A stretch of DNA of 64,000 nucleotides from Mesorhizobium sp. M4B.F.Ca.ET.203.01.1.1 (GTDB taxonomy: Bacteria; Pseudomonadota; Alphaproteobacteria; Rhizobiales; Rhizobiaceae). The translations under genes were made by a program, and so were the position numbers. The stretch is taken from contig NZ_SRUO01000002.1 of the NCBI RefSeq assembly GCF_004791025.1, positions 620,001 to 684,000 on the forward strand, read 5' to 3'. The notes under the pieces were generated by a model, which was not told the DNA's origin, searched no databases, and saw only the letters and a program-made list of their open reading frames with translations. This document shows, piece after piece, positions 8,715 to 17,055 of the stretch (position 1 is its first letter; the number at the start of each line of letters is the position of its first letter).

Positions 8715-9302
8715 ATGTATCCGCTCGTCTATCTCGTGCGCCACGGCCAGACGCAATGGAACACCGAGCGTCGCCTGCAGGGTCAGGCCGATACCGACAT
8801 CAATGCACTTGGACGCCAGCAGGCGACTGGCAATGGCCGGCGCTTGGCCGCGATGATCGGCAAGGGTGAGGATTTCGACTTTGTCGCCAGCCCGATGCGG
8901 CGCACGTGCGAAACGATGGAACTGCTGCGGGCGGCAATGGGGCTCGACCCGCTCGCTTACCGGACAGAACCGCGTCTGGTGGAATTGAGCTTCGGCGACT
9001 GGCAGGGTTTTACGTTTCGTGAGCTCGAAGCCCGGCTTCCGGGATCGACCCGCGGGCGCCGCTCGGCCAAATGGGATTTCCAGCCGCCCGGAGAGGGCGC
9101 GGAAAGCTATGAGATGCTGCTCGAGCGGATCAAGCCATGGTTCGACGCGCTCGACCGGCAGACGGTCTGCGTCACCCATGGCGGCGTGATGCGCTGCCTT
9201 TTCCGCTTCGTCATGGGCGTGTCAAAACAGGAGGCGGCGGGCCTGGAAATCCCTCAGGACCGCCTGCTCCGGCTGCAAGGGCGGAGCCTGGAGTGGCTGT
9301 GA
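8715..9302 (+). CDS. Histidine phosphatase family protein (phosphoglycerate-mutase-like)
   Basis: A 195-residue protein with the catalytic LVRHGQTQWN motif at residues 6-15, a second conserved Arg in FVASPMRRTCETM, the acid-base Glu in RLVELSFGDWQG, and the second catalytic His in CVTHGGVMR. All four active-site elements are intact, so it should be an active phosphatase or cofactor-dependent mutase; small members like this are usually phosphatases of uncertain substrate (GpmB/CobC type). It follows fabI and may share its transcript. Confidence 0.88.
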   Translation: MYPLVYLVRHGQTQWNTERRLQGQADTDINALGRQQATGNGRRLAAMIGKGEDFDFVASPMRRTCETMELLRAAMGLDPLAYRTEPRLVELSFGDWQGFTFRELEARLPGSTRGRRSAKWDFQPPGEGAESYEMLLERIKPWFDALDRQTVCVTHGGVMRCLFRFVMGVSKQEAAGLEIPQDRLLRLQGRSLEWL

Positions 9303-9348
9303 AGGCTGCAGCCTGTCGAATTCAGATCAGGCCGGCCTCATCTTAGAT

Positions 9349-9612
9349 TTAGTTGGCGTCGCTATCCGGCAGCTGCATGTCGGTGACCACATTCTCGCCA
9401 TTGGTCACGTCAAAGGCGATGACGATGTCCATGCCCGGCTGCAGCGCGTCGAGATCGGTTTCGGCGTTGAGCTTGTAGGACTTGCCGTCGTCCAGCGTCA
9501 GCGTCAGCGTGTCCTTGTCGACCTTCTTGATCAGGCCCTCGGTCTGGCCGGCGAACGCGGCGGCGGTGGAAATCATCAGCATGGCGGCAACAGCGCCAAT
9601 CAGGGTACGCAT
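9349..9612 (-). CDS. DUF1344 small secreted protein
   Basis: An 87-residue protein with a signal peptide (MRTLIGAVAAMLMISTAAAFA, cleavage after AFA) and a mature part of ~65 residues, LIKKVDKDTLTLTLDDGKSY onward, typical of the small beta-barrel-like DUF1344 proteins common in Rhizobiales. The third of three closely spaced in-frame ATGs (9612) is chosen because AATGAGGACG supplies a Shine-Dalgarno 6 bases upstream. Function unknown. It is monocistronic, convergent with the phosphatase gene and preceded by a TTGACA-N17-CTTTCT promoter. Confidence 0.8.
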   Translation of the reverse strand: MRTLIGAVAAMLMISTAAAFAGQTEGLIKKVDKDTLTLTLDDGKSYKLNAETDLDALQPGMDIVIAFDVTNGENVVTDMQLPDSDAN

Positions 9613-9672
9613 CGTCGTCCTCATTATCATTGCGCCGGCATGGCTAGCGGCGGGTCCTCAACGGCGGATGGA

Positions 9673-9701
9673 AGAAAGCAGAAACCAAGCGAATGTGTCA
9701 A
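9673..9701 (-). promoter_or_regulatory. Probable promoter of the DUF1344 gene
   Basis: On the minus strand TTGACA (9701-9696) is separated by 17 bases from CTTTCT (9678-9673), close to the rhizobial CTTGAC-N17-CTATAT pattern. It lies about 60 bases upstream of the chosen start codon. Confidence 0.5.
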
Positions 9702-9881
9702 AAGTAAAACTGGCTTCGTCACGACCTATTTCGCTCAAGGTGCGATCGCGAGTTCCAACGACGGTTCCTTTCACGAGAAATGAGTGGCAGCCACTCGCGC
9801 GGCGTGCTCTTGATCATTGCGGCAGGGTGGGGCAGCAGCCCTGGCCGTTCGTGGCAGCGCAGGTCTCCCCGCACACACAGT

Positions 9882-9910
9882 TTGACCGCTTTGCAAAACG
9901 CCAATAGAAG
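9882..9910 (+). promoter_or_regulatory. Candidate promoter of aroC
   Basis: TTGACC at 9882-9887 and TAGAAG at 9905-9910 are separated by 17 bases, about 90 bases upstream of the aroC start. The -35 is good, the -10 is moderate. Confidence 0.4.
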
Positions 9911-10001
9911 GCAGCGTGCAGCGCTGCGCGTGTTTTTTGACGCGCAAGGGACGCCGCACCACTTTGGACTTCCGGCTCCGCCGCCGGGCAGGGCGTTTTC
10001 C

Positions 10002-11111
10002 ATGTCTCACAACACTTTCGGCCACCTGTTCCGCGTCACCACATGGGGTGAGAGCCATGGGCCGGCGCTCGGCTGCGTCGTCGACGGCTGCCCGCCCGGC
10101 ATCCGTTTCAAGCGTGAGGACATCCAGACCGAACTCGACAAGCGTCGCCCCGGCCAGTCGCGTTTCGTGACGCAGCGCCGCGAGCCGGACGAGGTCAAGA
10201 TACTCTCCGGCTTCATCCTCGACGAGGACGGCGAGACGATGATCACCACCGGCACGCCGGTGTCGATGCTGATCGAGAATGTCGACCAGCGTTCCAAGGA
10301 TTATGGCGAGATCGCCCGCCAGTACCGGCCGGGCCATGCCGACTACACCTATGAGGTCAAATACGGCCTGCGCGACTACCGCGGCGGCGGCCGTTCCTCG
10401 GCCCGCGAGACGGCAGCTAGAGTGGCGGCAGGCGCCTTGGCCCGCAAGGTAGTGCCCGGCATGGTGGTGCGCGGCGCGCTGGTCTCGATGGGCGAGAAAT
10501 CCATCGATCGCGCCAATTGGAACTGGAACTTCATCGGCGATGCCGACAATCCGTTCTTCACGCCGGACCCGGCATCGGTCCCCGTCTTCACCCAATATCT
10601 CGACGCCATCCGCAAGGCGGGCTCGTCGGTCGGCGCCATCATCGAGATCGCCGCCGAAGGCGTGCCGGCCGGCCTCGGCGCGCCGATATATGCCAAGCTC
10701 GACCAGGACATCGCGTCCGGCCTGATGTCGATCAATGCCGTCAAGGGGGTCGAGATCGGCAACGGTTTCGAGGCAGCCCGCATCACCGGCGAACAGAATG
10801 CCGACGAGATGCGCATGGGCAATGACGGCAAGCCGGTGTTTTTGTCCAACCACGCCGGCGGCATCCTGGGCGGCATCTCGACCGGGCAGGCGATCGTCGC
10901 CCGTTTCGCCGTCAAGCCGACATCGTCGATCCTGACCCCGCGCAAATCGATCGACAAGGACGGCAACGACGTCGAGGTGATGACCAAGGGCCGCCACGAC
11001 CCCTGCGTCGGCATCCGCGCCGTGCCGATCGGCGAGGCCATGGTTGCCTGCGCCATCGCCGATCACTATCTGCGGCACAGAGGACAGACGGGGAAGGGAA
11101 TAGGGGAGTAA
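10002..11111 (+). CDS. aroC: Chorismate synthase
   Basis: AroC makes chorismate from EPSP using reduced FMN, the last step of the shikimate pathway. The 369-residue protein starts [20 protein letters not shown], the canonical N-terminal signature, and shows RRPGQSR, the [15 protein letters not shown] segment, the [17 protein letters not shown]-binding motif and [16 protein letters not shown] near the C-terminus. The frame is open upstream, but only ATG 10002 gives the family N-terminus. The last ~12 codons ([10 protein letters not shown]) are encoded by a purine-rich repeat that runs on past the stop codon, so the C-terminal tail may be a recent addition. Confidence 0.97.
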   Translation: MSHNTFGHLFRVTTWGESHGPALGCVVDGCPPGIRFKREDIQTELDKRRPGQSRFVTQRREPDEVKILSGFILDEDGETMITTGTPVSMLIENVDQRSKDYGEIARQYRPGHADYTYEVKYGLRDYRGGGRSSARETAARVAAGALARKVVPGMVVRGALVSMGEKSIDRANWNWNFIGDADNPFFTPDPASVPVFTQYLDAIRKAGSSVGAIIEIAAEGVPAGLGAPIYAKLDQDIASGLMSINAVKGVEIGNGFEAARITGEQNADEMRMGNDGKPVFLSNHAGGILGGISTGQAIVARFAVKPTSSILTPRKSIDKDGNDVEVMTKGRHDPCVGIRAVPIGEAMVACAIADHYLRHRGQTGKGIGE

Positions 11112-11199
11112 GGCAATAGGGGAATATGTTACGTCGCGTTTCGCCACGCCAAACATTTTCCTTTTCCATACTCCCTTACTGCCCTATCCCCTACTCCCT
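11091..11199. repeat. Purine-rich imperfect inverted repeat spanning the aroC 3' end
   Basis: The left arm, 11091-11127, consists of G/A-rich GGGAATAGGGGAGTAAGG-like units. The right arm, 11161-11199, reads the same motif on the opposite strand (TACTCCCTTACTGCCCTATC). About 28 of 33 aligned positions agree if one gap is allowed, and every mismatch is an A/G transition. The left arm supplies the aroC stop codon. It may fold as a long stem in RNA and act as terminator or processing site, or be a copy of a dispersed chromosomal repeat. Confidence 0.6.
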
Positions 11200-11221
11200 G
11201 GCGAGCGAAGCGAGCATTTCC

Positions 11222-12322
11222 ATGCCATACGACCAGAAGAAGATCGTCGAAGCCATCCGCGCCTTCGAGCGCGGCGAGATCGTCGTCGTGATGGACGATG
11301 ACGGGCGCGAGAACGAGGGCGACCTGATCGTCGCCGCCGTCCACTGCACGCCGGAGAAGATGGCCTTCATCGTCCGCAATACCTCCGGCATCGTCTGCAC
11401 GCCGATGCCGCGCGAGGAGGCAAAGCGCCTCAACCTTGCGCCGATGGTGGCCGACAACGATTCCGCCCACACCACCGCCTTCACCGTCAGCGTCGATTTC
11501 AAGCACGGCACCACGACCGGCATCTCCGCCGACGATCGCACGCTCACCGTGCGCAACCTTGCCAACGGCAATGTCGGCGCCTCCGATTTCGTCCGTCCCG
11601 GACATATCTTCCCGCTGGTCGCCCGCGAGGGCGGGGTGCTGATGCGCTCCGGCCATACCGAAGCGGCCGTCGACCTCTGCAAGCTTGCCGGCCTGCCGCC
11701 GATCGGCGTCATTTCCGAACTGGTCAACGACGACGGCACCGTCAAGCGCGGGCCGGAGGTTCAGGCCTTTGCCGAGCAGCATGGCCTGAAACAGGTCTCG
11801 GTCGCCGATCTCATCGCCTACCGGCAGCGCAAGGAAACGCTGGTCGAGCGCGTCGCCTGTTCCGACATCGACACGCTTGGCGGCAAGGCGCAGGTCTTCA
11901 CCTACACGCTGCCCTGGGATTCGATGCATCACGTCGCGATCGTCTTCGGCGATATCCGCGACGGCGAGGAGGTGCCGGTGCGCCTGCATTCGGAGGATGT
12001 CGTCACCGACGTGTTCGGCACCAGCCACCGGCTCGACGCCATCATGAAGGCGATGGGCGAGCGAAAGCGCGGCGTCATCGTCTATCTGCGCGAGGGTTCG
12101 GTCGGCGTCGCCCATCAGGAGCGCAAGCGGCCGGTGAGCGGCGAGCGCGAGGATCATGAGGAAGCCCGCCGGCGCGAAAGCGAATGGCGCGAAATTGGCC
12201 TCGGCGCGCAGATCCTGAAAGATTTGGGCATTTCGTCGATCAACCTGATCGCCTCGCGCGAGCGCCACTATGTCGGCCTCGAAGGTTTCGGCATCCATAT
12301 CGCCAAGACCGAGATCCTCTAA
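11222..12322 (+). CDS. ribBX: 3,4-dihydroxy-2-butanone 4-phosphate synthase with degenerate GTP cyclohydrolase II domain
   Basis: Residues ~1-205 are a complete RibB domain, which makes the four-carbon riboflavin precursor from ribulose 5-phosphate: the metal/substrate loop DDDGRENEGDL and RSGHTEAAVDLCKLAG are intact. Residues ~215-366 have the fold of GTP cyclohydrolase II, but the three zinc cysteines are gone: where RibA has HSECLTGD..RCDC this protein has HSEDVVTDVFGTSHRLDA. It therefore should not open GTP, matching the RibBX variant known from Proteobacteria. ATG 11222 is the normal start (MPYDQKKIVEAI). aroC lies upstream behind an inverted repeat; the downstream neighbour is convergent. 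Confidence 0.9.
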   Translation: MPYDQKKIVEAIRAFERGEIVVVMDDDGRENEGDLIVAAVHCTPEKMAFIVRNTSGIVCTPMPREEAKRLNLAPMVADNDSAHTTAFTVSVDFKHGTTTGISADDRTLTVRNLANGNVGASDFVRPGHIFPLVAREGGVLMRSGHTEAAVDLCKLAGLPPIGVISELVNDDGTVKRGPEVQAFAEQHGLKQVSVADLIAYRQRKETLVERVACSDIDTLGGKAQVFTYTLPWDSMHHVAIVFGDIRDGEEVPVRLHSEDVVTDVFGTSHRLDAIMKAMGERKRGVIVYLREGSVGVAHQERKRPVSGEREDHEEARRRESEWREIGLGAQILKDLGISSINLIASRERHYVGLEGFGIHIAKTEIL

Positions 12323-12359
12323 GGCGCCCGGCCCCTTGCAGGACCGGACGCGCACGACA

Positions 12360-13583
12360 TCACTCCGCGGGAACCGCCTCCGCCTCACATCCGGCAAGAT
12401 CGCAATCCGGACCGGCCAGGCTGCGCTGGCCGATAAGAACCGTCGCCAGCGCGATCGCGCCCGCCGCCACCGACACAAGAAAGCCGTTCTGCGCGCCGAA
12501 CGCGTCCACCACCGCGCCGGCGGCGAAGGAGCCGAGCGCCATGCCGATGCCGATTCCGGTCGTCACCCAGGTGATGCCCTCGGTCAGCATCGCTTCGGGC
12601 ACGCGCCGCTCGATCAGGCCGAAGGCGGTGATGAAGGTCGGCGAGATCGCCACGCCGCTGACGAACACGGCAAGCGCCAGCAGCGGTACCGTGCCGGCGG
12701 CCAGCAGCGGCAGCGTGGTGAGCGCGATGACGGCGACGGCGACAGCCAGCTGGCGTTGCAGCGGCATTTTCAGGTTGAGCGCGCCGATGATGATGCCGAG
12801 CACGAACGAGCCGAGCGCGTAGACGCCGATGACCAGGCTTGCCGCTTCCGGTTGGCCGAGCTCCTTGGTGATCGCCACGGTGCTGACTTCCGTGGTGGCG
12901 AAAGTGGCGCCGATGAAGATCAGGGCGAACGTTATGACCTGAACCGGCCGCAGGCGGATCGCCGAGCCGCGTGAACCATGTTCCTGTGGCCGCACGTTGG
13001 GTTCGGTCGCGCGCTGCAGGATGAAGGCCGCCGAGCCGAATGCGAGGAACAGAGTGCTGGCAAGCATGCCCGCTTCCGGGAACAGCGCGGTGCTCAACCC
13101 GACCGACAGCGATGCGCCGGCGATATAGACCAGTTCATCCGCTGCAGACTCGAAGGCGAAAGCGGTATTCAGCTCCGGGCGGTCACGGAAGATCTCCGTC
13201 CAGCGGGCGCGCACCATCGCAGGTATGCTGGGCATGGCAGCGGCAAGCAGCGCCGAGGCGAACAGCGTCCATATCGGCCAGTCCTGGTTGGCCGCCGCGA
13301 TCAGCACTGCGAAGGCGAGCACGGCGATCACCGTGGTCGGCACGACGATGCGCGTCTGACCGAGGCGATCCACCAGCCGCGATATTTGCGGCGCAATAAA
13401 CGCGTTCACCAGCGCGAAACTCGCCGAAACGGCGCCGGCCAGCCAGTATTCGCCATGCGTCTGCGACAGCATGGCGACGATCCCGATCGGCGCCATGGCG
13501 ATCGGCAGCCTGGCAACGAAGCCGGCCGCCGCGAAACCCTTGGTGCCGGGGGCTCGAAATATTTCCGTATAGGGATTTTGCAT
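12360..13583 (-). CDS. MFS transporter, probably an exporter controlled by the adjacent TetR regulator
   Basis: A 407-residue protein with about 12 hydrophobic segments spread over the full length, the size and pattern of a major facilitator. The intracellular loop between segments 2 and 3 reads SRLVDRLGQTR, a form of the MFS A-motif. The start is ATG 13583 (MQNPYTEIF) behind GGAGCCAGAGC; an upstream in-frame ATG at 13616 falls inside the operator region. Divergent TetR gene plus three operators in between suggests drug- or metabolite-inducible efflux. Substrate unknown. Confidence 0.88.
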   Translation of the reverse strand: MQNPYTEIFRAPGTKGFAAAGFVARLPIAMAPIGIVAMLSQTHGEYWLAGAVSASFALVNAFIAPQISRLVDRLGQTRIVVPTTVIAVLAFAVLIAAANQDWPIWTLFASALLAAAMPSIPAMVRARWTEIFRDRPELNTAFAFESAADELVYIAGASLSVGLSTALFPEAGMLASTLFLAFGSAAFILQRATEPNVRPQEHGSRGSAIRLRPVQVITFALIFIGATFATTEVSTVAITKELGQPEAASLVIGVYALGSFVLGIIIGALNLKMPLQRQLAVAVAVIALTTLPLLAAGTVPLLALAVFVSGVAISPTFITAFGLIERRVPEAMLTEGITWVTTGIGIGMALGSFAAGAVVDAFGAQNGFLVSVAAGAIALATVLIGQRSLAGPDCDLAGCEAEAVPAE

Positions 13584-13619
13584 GCTCTGGCTCCTCGACA
13601 AGGGACGGATCGGCAATTA

Positions 13620-13685
13620 CATACGTTGCGTATGAAATCAGATAGATCATACGCCGCGTATGTCAATTGGCATACGATGCGTATG
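13620..13685. promoter_or_regulatory. Three tandem TetR operators, CATACG-N3-CGTATG
   Basis: Perfect palindromes CATACGTTGCGTATG (13620-13634), CATACGCCGCGTATG (13648-13662) and CATACGATGCGTATG (13671-13685) differ only in the three central bases. A half-site CGTATG at 13701-13706 overlaps the tetR start codon. Their place between a TetR gene and a divergent transporter gene makes autoregulation and repression of the transporter the natural reading. Confidence 0.88.
13639..13666 (-). promoter_or_regulatory. Probable promoter of the MFS transporter gene
   Basis: On the minus strand TTGACA (13666-13661) is separated by 16 bases from TATCTG (13644-13639). The second operator palindrome (13648-13662) fills the spacer and touches the -35, so a bound repressor would directly block RNA polymerase. 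Confidence 0.6.
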
Positions 13686-13703
13686 TAAGTTGGGCCAGAC
13701 CGT

Positions 13704-14297
13704 ATGCACCGACCTCGCAAGGAGATGATTGCCGAGACGCGCGCCAAGCTGATCGCGGCCGCCCGCCACGCTTTCGGCACCATCGGCTATGCGGACGCCT
13801 CGATGGATGATTTCACCGCCTCGGCCGGGCTGACGCGCGGCGCGCTCTATCACCACTTCGGCGACAAGAGGGGATTGCTGCAGGCGGTCATCGCCGAGAT
13901 CGACGGCGAGATGGCTGCCCGGGTGAACGAGGTGGCGGCGAGGGCGCCGACCCGCTGGCAGCATTTCGTCGACGAATGCACCACTTACATCGAACTGGCG
14001 CTGGAGCCGGAGATCCAGCGCATCATGTTCCGCGATGCTCCGGCGGTACTGGGTGATCCCGCGCAGTGGCCGAACGCCAGCGCATGCACGGCGTCGATGA
14101 CCGATCACCTGACCAGGCTGCAGGAGGAGGGGGTGGTCGTGGCCGACCTCGATCCCGAGACCACGGCGCGGCTGATCAACGGCGCGAGCAGCCAGGCTGC
14201 GCAGCGGATCGCCAATTCGCAGGATCCGGAAGCGACGTCGAAAAAGGCGGTGGCTGCGTTCAAGCAACTGCTCGAGGGGCTGCGCAAGCAGCCCTGA
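13704..14297 (+). CDS. TetR-family transcriptional repressor
   Basis: A 197-residue TetR protein. Residues ~9-55 form the helix-turn-helix DNA-binding domain (TRAKLIAAARHAFGTIGYAD, then GLTRGALYHHFGDKRGLLQAV), and the remaining ~140 residues are the ligand-binding and dimerisation domain. The start codon at 13704 lies inside an operator half-site. It most likely represses both itself and the divergent MFS transporter through the three palindromes at 13620-13685, released by an unknown ligand that the transporter may export. Confidence 0.92.
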   Translation: MHRPRKEMIAETRAKLIAAARHAFGTIGYADASMDDFTASAGLTRGALYHHFGDKRGLLQAVIAEIDGEMAARVNEVAARAPTRWQHFVDECTTYIELALEPEIQRIMFRDAPAVLGDPAQWPNASACTASMTDHLTRLQEEGVVVADLDPETTARLINGASSQAAQRIANSQDPEATSKKAVAAFKQLLEGLRKQP

Positions 14298-14426
14298 GCA
14301 CACGGTCAGCTAACCATGACGCGCGGTTTGTGCACCGGTTTTAGGTCGGCGCGGCGTCGCCAAGATTGACAATCGCCGGGGCGAGCGCATCCTCCTCAAC
14401 CATCTCTGAGGCGGGAGAGTCGGGCC

Positions 14427-15407
14427 ATGTGGGACTTCAGCATCGGCCGGTCGGTGTCCATCATGATCAGGACATGGCCTTTCATCGTCTTTCGCATGGT
14501 TGTCTATTTCGGCATCACGCTGGCCTACATCATGGCGACCGGGACCGGGGCCAGCGTCGGCTATGGCGTCGGCCACATCTCCACCGATCCCGATGGGCCG
14601 CTCTCCTTCGCGCTATGGGGTGGCGTGGTCGGCTTCGGCATCGTCTCGGTAGCCGTCTACTGGATCCGCGAATACATCCTCTACGTCCTCAAGGCCGGGC
14701 ATATCGCCGTCATGGTCCATCTGATCGACGGCCAGGACGTTCCCGACGGCCAGAACCAGATCTCCTATGCCAGGGCCGTGGTGACCGAGCGTTTCGCCGA
14801 GGCCAATGTGCTGTTCGTGATCGACCAGCTGGTCAAGGGCGCCATCCGAGCCATCACCGGCCTCATCGGCGGCATCGCCGCCTTCCTGCCCATTCCCGGT
14901 CTCAACGGCCTTGTCAGCTTCATCAACACGGTGATCCGCATGTCGCTGACCTATGTCGACGAGATCATCCTCGGCTACAACATCCGCATCAATTCCACCT
15001 CGCCCTTCGAGACCGCCCGGCAAGGCGTTGTGCTCTATGCGCAGAACGGCAAGACCATGGTCAAGAACGCGGTCTGGCTGGCGGTGATCATGTGGGGCGT
15101 GTCCTTCGTCATCTTCCTGTTGATGCTGGCGCCGGCCGGCGCCATCCTCTGGGTCATGCCAGGCCAGCTTGCCGGCTGGGCCTTCGTCCTGGCCATCGTT
15201 TTTGCCTGGGCCTTCAAGGCCGCCTTCATCGAGCCCTTCGCCATCGCCTCGCTGATGCAGGTCTATTTCGCCACCATCGAGGGCCAGGCGCCCAATCCGG
15301 ACTGGGACCGCCGGCTGGCGGAAGCCTCCTCGAAATTCCGCGAACTGAAGGACAAGGCGCTGGCCTCGTTCGGAGGCTCGCGCTGGACGCAGCCCGCACC
15401 CCAATAG
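14427..15407 (+). CDS. Conserved membrane protein of unknown function
   Basis: A 326-residue integral membrane protein with hydrophobic segments at about residues 22-40, 58-92, 128-160, 212-235 and 238-262. It has many Ile and Gly residues and a soluble C-terminal tail of ~45 residues (WDRRLAEASSKFRELKDKAL). No enzyme or transporter motif is recognised. It stands alone between tetR and the deacetylase gene, started by ATG behind GCGGGAGAG. The family looks conserved and chromosomal rather than horizontally acquired, judged from its codon use. Confidence 0.75.
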   Translation: MWDFSIGRSVSIMIRTWPFIVFRMVVYFGITLAYIMATGTGASVGYGVGHISTDPDGPLSFALWGGVVGFGIVSVAVYWIREYILYVLKAGHIAVMVHLIDGQDVPDGQNQISYARAVVTERFAEANVLFVIDQLVKGAIRAITGLIGGIAAFLPIPGLNGLVSFINTVIRMSLTYVDEIILGYNIRINSTSPFETARQGVVLYAQNGKTMVKNAVWLAVIMWGVSFVIFLLMLAPAGAILWVMPGQLAGWAFVLAIVFAWAFKAAFIEPFAIASLMQVYFATIEGQAPNPDWDRRLAEASSKFRELKDKALASFGGSRWTQPAPQ

Positions 15408-15495
15408 CCGGGAAACCAGCCTAATCCCTGTTGAACGTTCCTCTTTGGCGGCGCGAAAACATGGCCAAACCGGTCTTGCGCGCCTATATCGGGGC

Positions 15496-16422
15496 ATGGT
15501 CACCAGACTTTACACCCACCCGGTCTTCCTCGAACACCTGACCCCGCCCGGCCACCCCGAGCGGCCCGATCGCCTGCGCGCCATCGAGCGCGTGCTGGAC
15601 GACGAGGCATTTTCGGCGCTCGACCGGGTCAAGGCGCCGGAAGGCGACCAGGCGACCATCCTCTATGCGCATCCCGAGAATCACGTCGCACGCGTGCGCG
15701 CCGCCATTCCGGAAACCGGCATCGCTTCGATCGATGCCGACACCAGCGCCAGCCCGAAGAGCTGGCAGGCGGCGGTGACGGCGATCGGCGCCGCCAATGC
15801 CGCTGTCGACGACGTTTTCGACGGCCGCGCCGCCAATGTCTTCGTCGCCGCCCGGCCGCCCGGCCACCATGCCGAGAAGACCACGGCCATGGGCTTTTGC
15901 CTGTTCAACACCGCGGCGATCGCCGCTCGCTACGCGCAGAAGAGGCACCAGGCCGAGCGCGTCGCCATCGTCGACTGGGACGTCCATCACGGCAACGGCA
16001 CGCAGGATATCTTCTGGGATGACCCTTCGGTGCTCTATTGCTCGACGCACCAGATGCCGCTTTATCCGGGCACCGGCGCCAAGAGCGAGACCGGCGCCGG
16101 CAACATTGTCAACGCGCCGCTGGCGCCGCGCACCGGCAGCGAGACGTTCCGTGACGCCTTCCTGTCGCGCGTGCTGCCGTCGATCGACAATTTCGCGCCC
16201 GACCTGATCATCATTTCCGCCGGATTCGACGCGCACCATCGCGACCCGCTGGCCGAGATCAACCTGACCGAGGAGGATTTCGACTGGGCGACCGGCCAGC
16301 TGATGGAGCGCGCCGCGCGCCACAGCGGCAACCGGCTCGTCAGCCTGCTCGAGGGTGGCTACGATCTGCAGGGACTGGCATTTTCGGTCGCCGCCCATGT
16401 CGGGCGGCTGATGAAGGGATGA
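15496..16422 (+). CDS. Histone-deacetylase-family amidohydrolase (HdaH/AcuC type)
   Basis: A 308-residue zinc hydrolase of the bacterial HDAC superfamily, which deacetylates acetyl-lysine or acetylpolyamine-type substrates. Visible motifs are the start segment THPVFLEHLTPPGHPERPDR, ARPPGHHAEK with the catalytic His pair, VDWDVHHGNGTQDIF with the zinc Asp and His, SAGFDAHHRDPLA with the second zinc Asp, and LLEGGYDLQGL. All catalytic elements are present. ATG 15496 gives the normal N-terminus; a frame extension to 15445 adds an untypical 17 residues. xseB starts 3 bases after the stop. Confidence 0.92.
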   Translation: MVTRLYTHPVFLEHLTPPGHPERPDRLRAIERVLDDEAFSALDRVKAPEGDQATILYAHPENHVARVRAAIPETGIASIDADTSASPKSWQAAVTAIGAANAAVDDVFDGRAANVFVAARPPGHHAEKTTAMGFCLFNTAAIAARYAQKRHQAERVAIVDWDVHHGNGTQDIFWDDPSVLYCSTHQMPLYPGTGAKSETGAGNIVNAPLAPRTGSETFRDAFLSRVLPSIDNFAPDLIIISAGFDAHHRDPLAEINLTEEDFDWATGQLMERAARHSGNRLVSLLEGGYDLQGLAFSVAAHVGRLMKG

Positions 16423-16425
16423 ACT

Positions 16426-16677
16426 ATGGCTGGTGAAGCTAACGAGGACGTCAAGGCGATGAGCTTCGAGCAGGCGCTCGACGCGCTGGAGAAGATCGTC
16501 GACGATCTTGAACGCGGTGACGTGCCGCTCGACCAGTCAATCAAGATCTATGAGCGCGGCGAGGCGCTGAAAGTCCATTGCGACCGGTTGCTGAAGGCGG
16601 CCGAGGACAAGGTCGAGAAGATCAGGCTGTCGCGCGACGGCAAGCCGGTTGGCACGGAGCCGCTCGACGCCGAGTAA
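16426..16677 (+). CDS. xseB: Exodeoxyribonuclease VII small subunit
   Basis: An 83-residue helical protein ([20 protein letters not shown]...[14 protein letters not shown]) matching XseB, which associates in several copies with XseA to form ExoVII, a single-strand exonuclease. The large subunit xseA is not in the window. It starts 3 bases after the deacetylase stop, so the two are very likely co-transcribed, a pairing commonly seen in Rhizobiales upstream of dxs. Confidence 0.95.
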   Translation: MAGEANEDVKAMSFEQALDALEKIVDDLERGDVPLDQSIKIYERGEALKVHCDRLLKAAEDKVEKIRLSRDGKPVGTEPLDAE

Positions 16678-16781
16678 GGTGTATTGATATTCAGCCGGCC
16701 TGCAAATGGCGGCTTCCTGAGCTTCCGGTGGTGCACAATCCGGGCAGGAGGGGATCGGGCAGCAGGTAAGGAGTTTAAGCT

Positions 16782-17048
16782 ATGTGCCGCAACATCAAGA
16801 CCCTGGCCAATTTCGAACCGCCGGCAACCAATGACGAAGTGCATGACGCGGCACTTCAGTTCGTGCGCAAGCTGAGCGGATCGACCAAACCCTCAAAGCG
16901 CAATGAGCACGCCTTCCATCACGCCGTCGAGGCGATCGCCGCCATCGCGCGTGAATTGATCGACTCGCTCGAGACCAACCAGGAGCCACGCAATCGCGAG
17001 GAAGAGGCGGCCAAGGCGAAGGCCAGGTCCGCCCTCCGTTTCGCCTGA
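16782..17048 (+). CDS. DUF2277 family protein
   Basis: An 88-residue protein starting MCRNIKTLANFEPPATNDEV, the invariant opening of DUF2277, followed by VRKLSGSTKPSKRNEHAF and a charged C-terminus (PRNREEEAAKAKARSALRF). A good AAGGAG lies 10 bases ahead of the ATG. Members are small helical cytoplasmic proteins of unknown function. The pirin gene follows after 7 bases and may share its message. Confidence 0.88.
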   Translation: MCRNIKTLANFEPPATNDEVHDAALQFVRKLSGSTKPSKRNEHAFHHAVEAIAAIARELIDSLETNQEPRNREEEAAKAKARSALRFA

Positions 17049-17055
17049 GGTCGAG

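Larger units (their letters stand above)
9613..10001. other. 389-base intergenic region between DUF1344 gene and aroC
   Basis: This divergent gap holds the DUF1344 promoter on the minus strand, a perfect 15-base palindrome GAGTGGCAGCCACTC at 9782-9796, a candidate aroC promoter at 9882-9910, and a hairpin-forming stretch (GCGCGT...ACGCGC around a T run) near 9925-9945. No convincing gene was found in it: frames that stay open here lack ribosome-binding sites and resemble nothing known. Confidence 0.6.
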
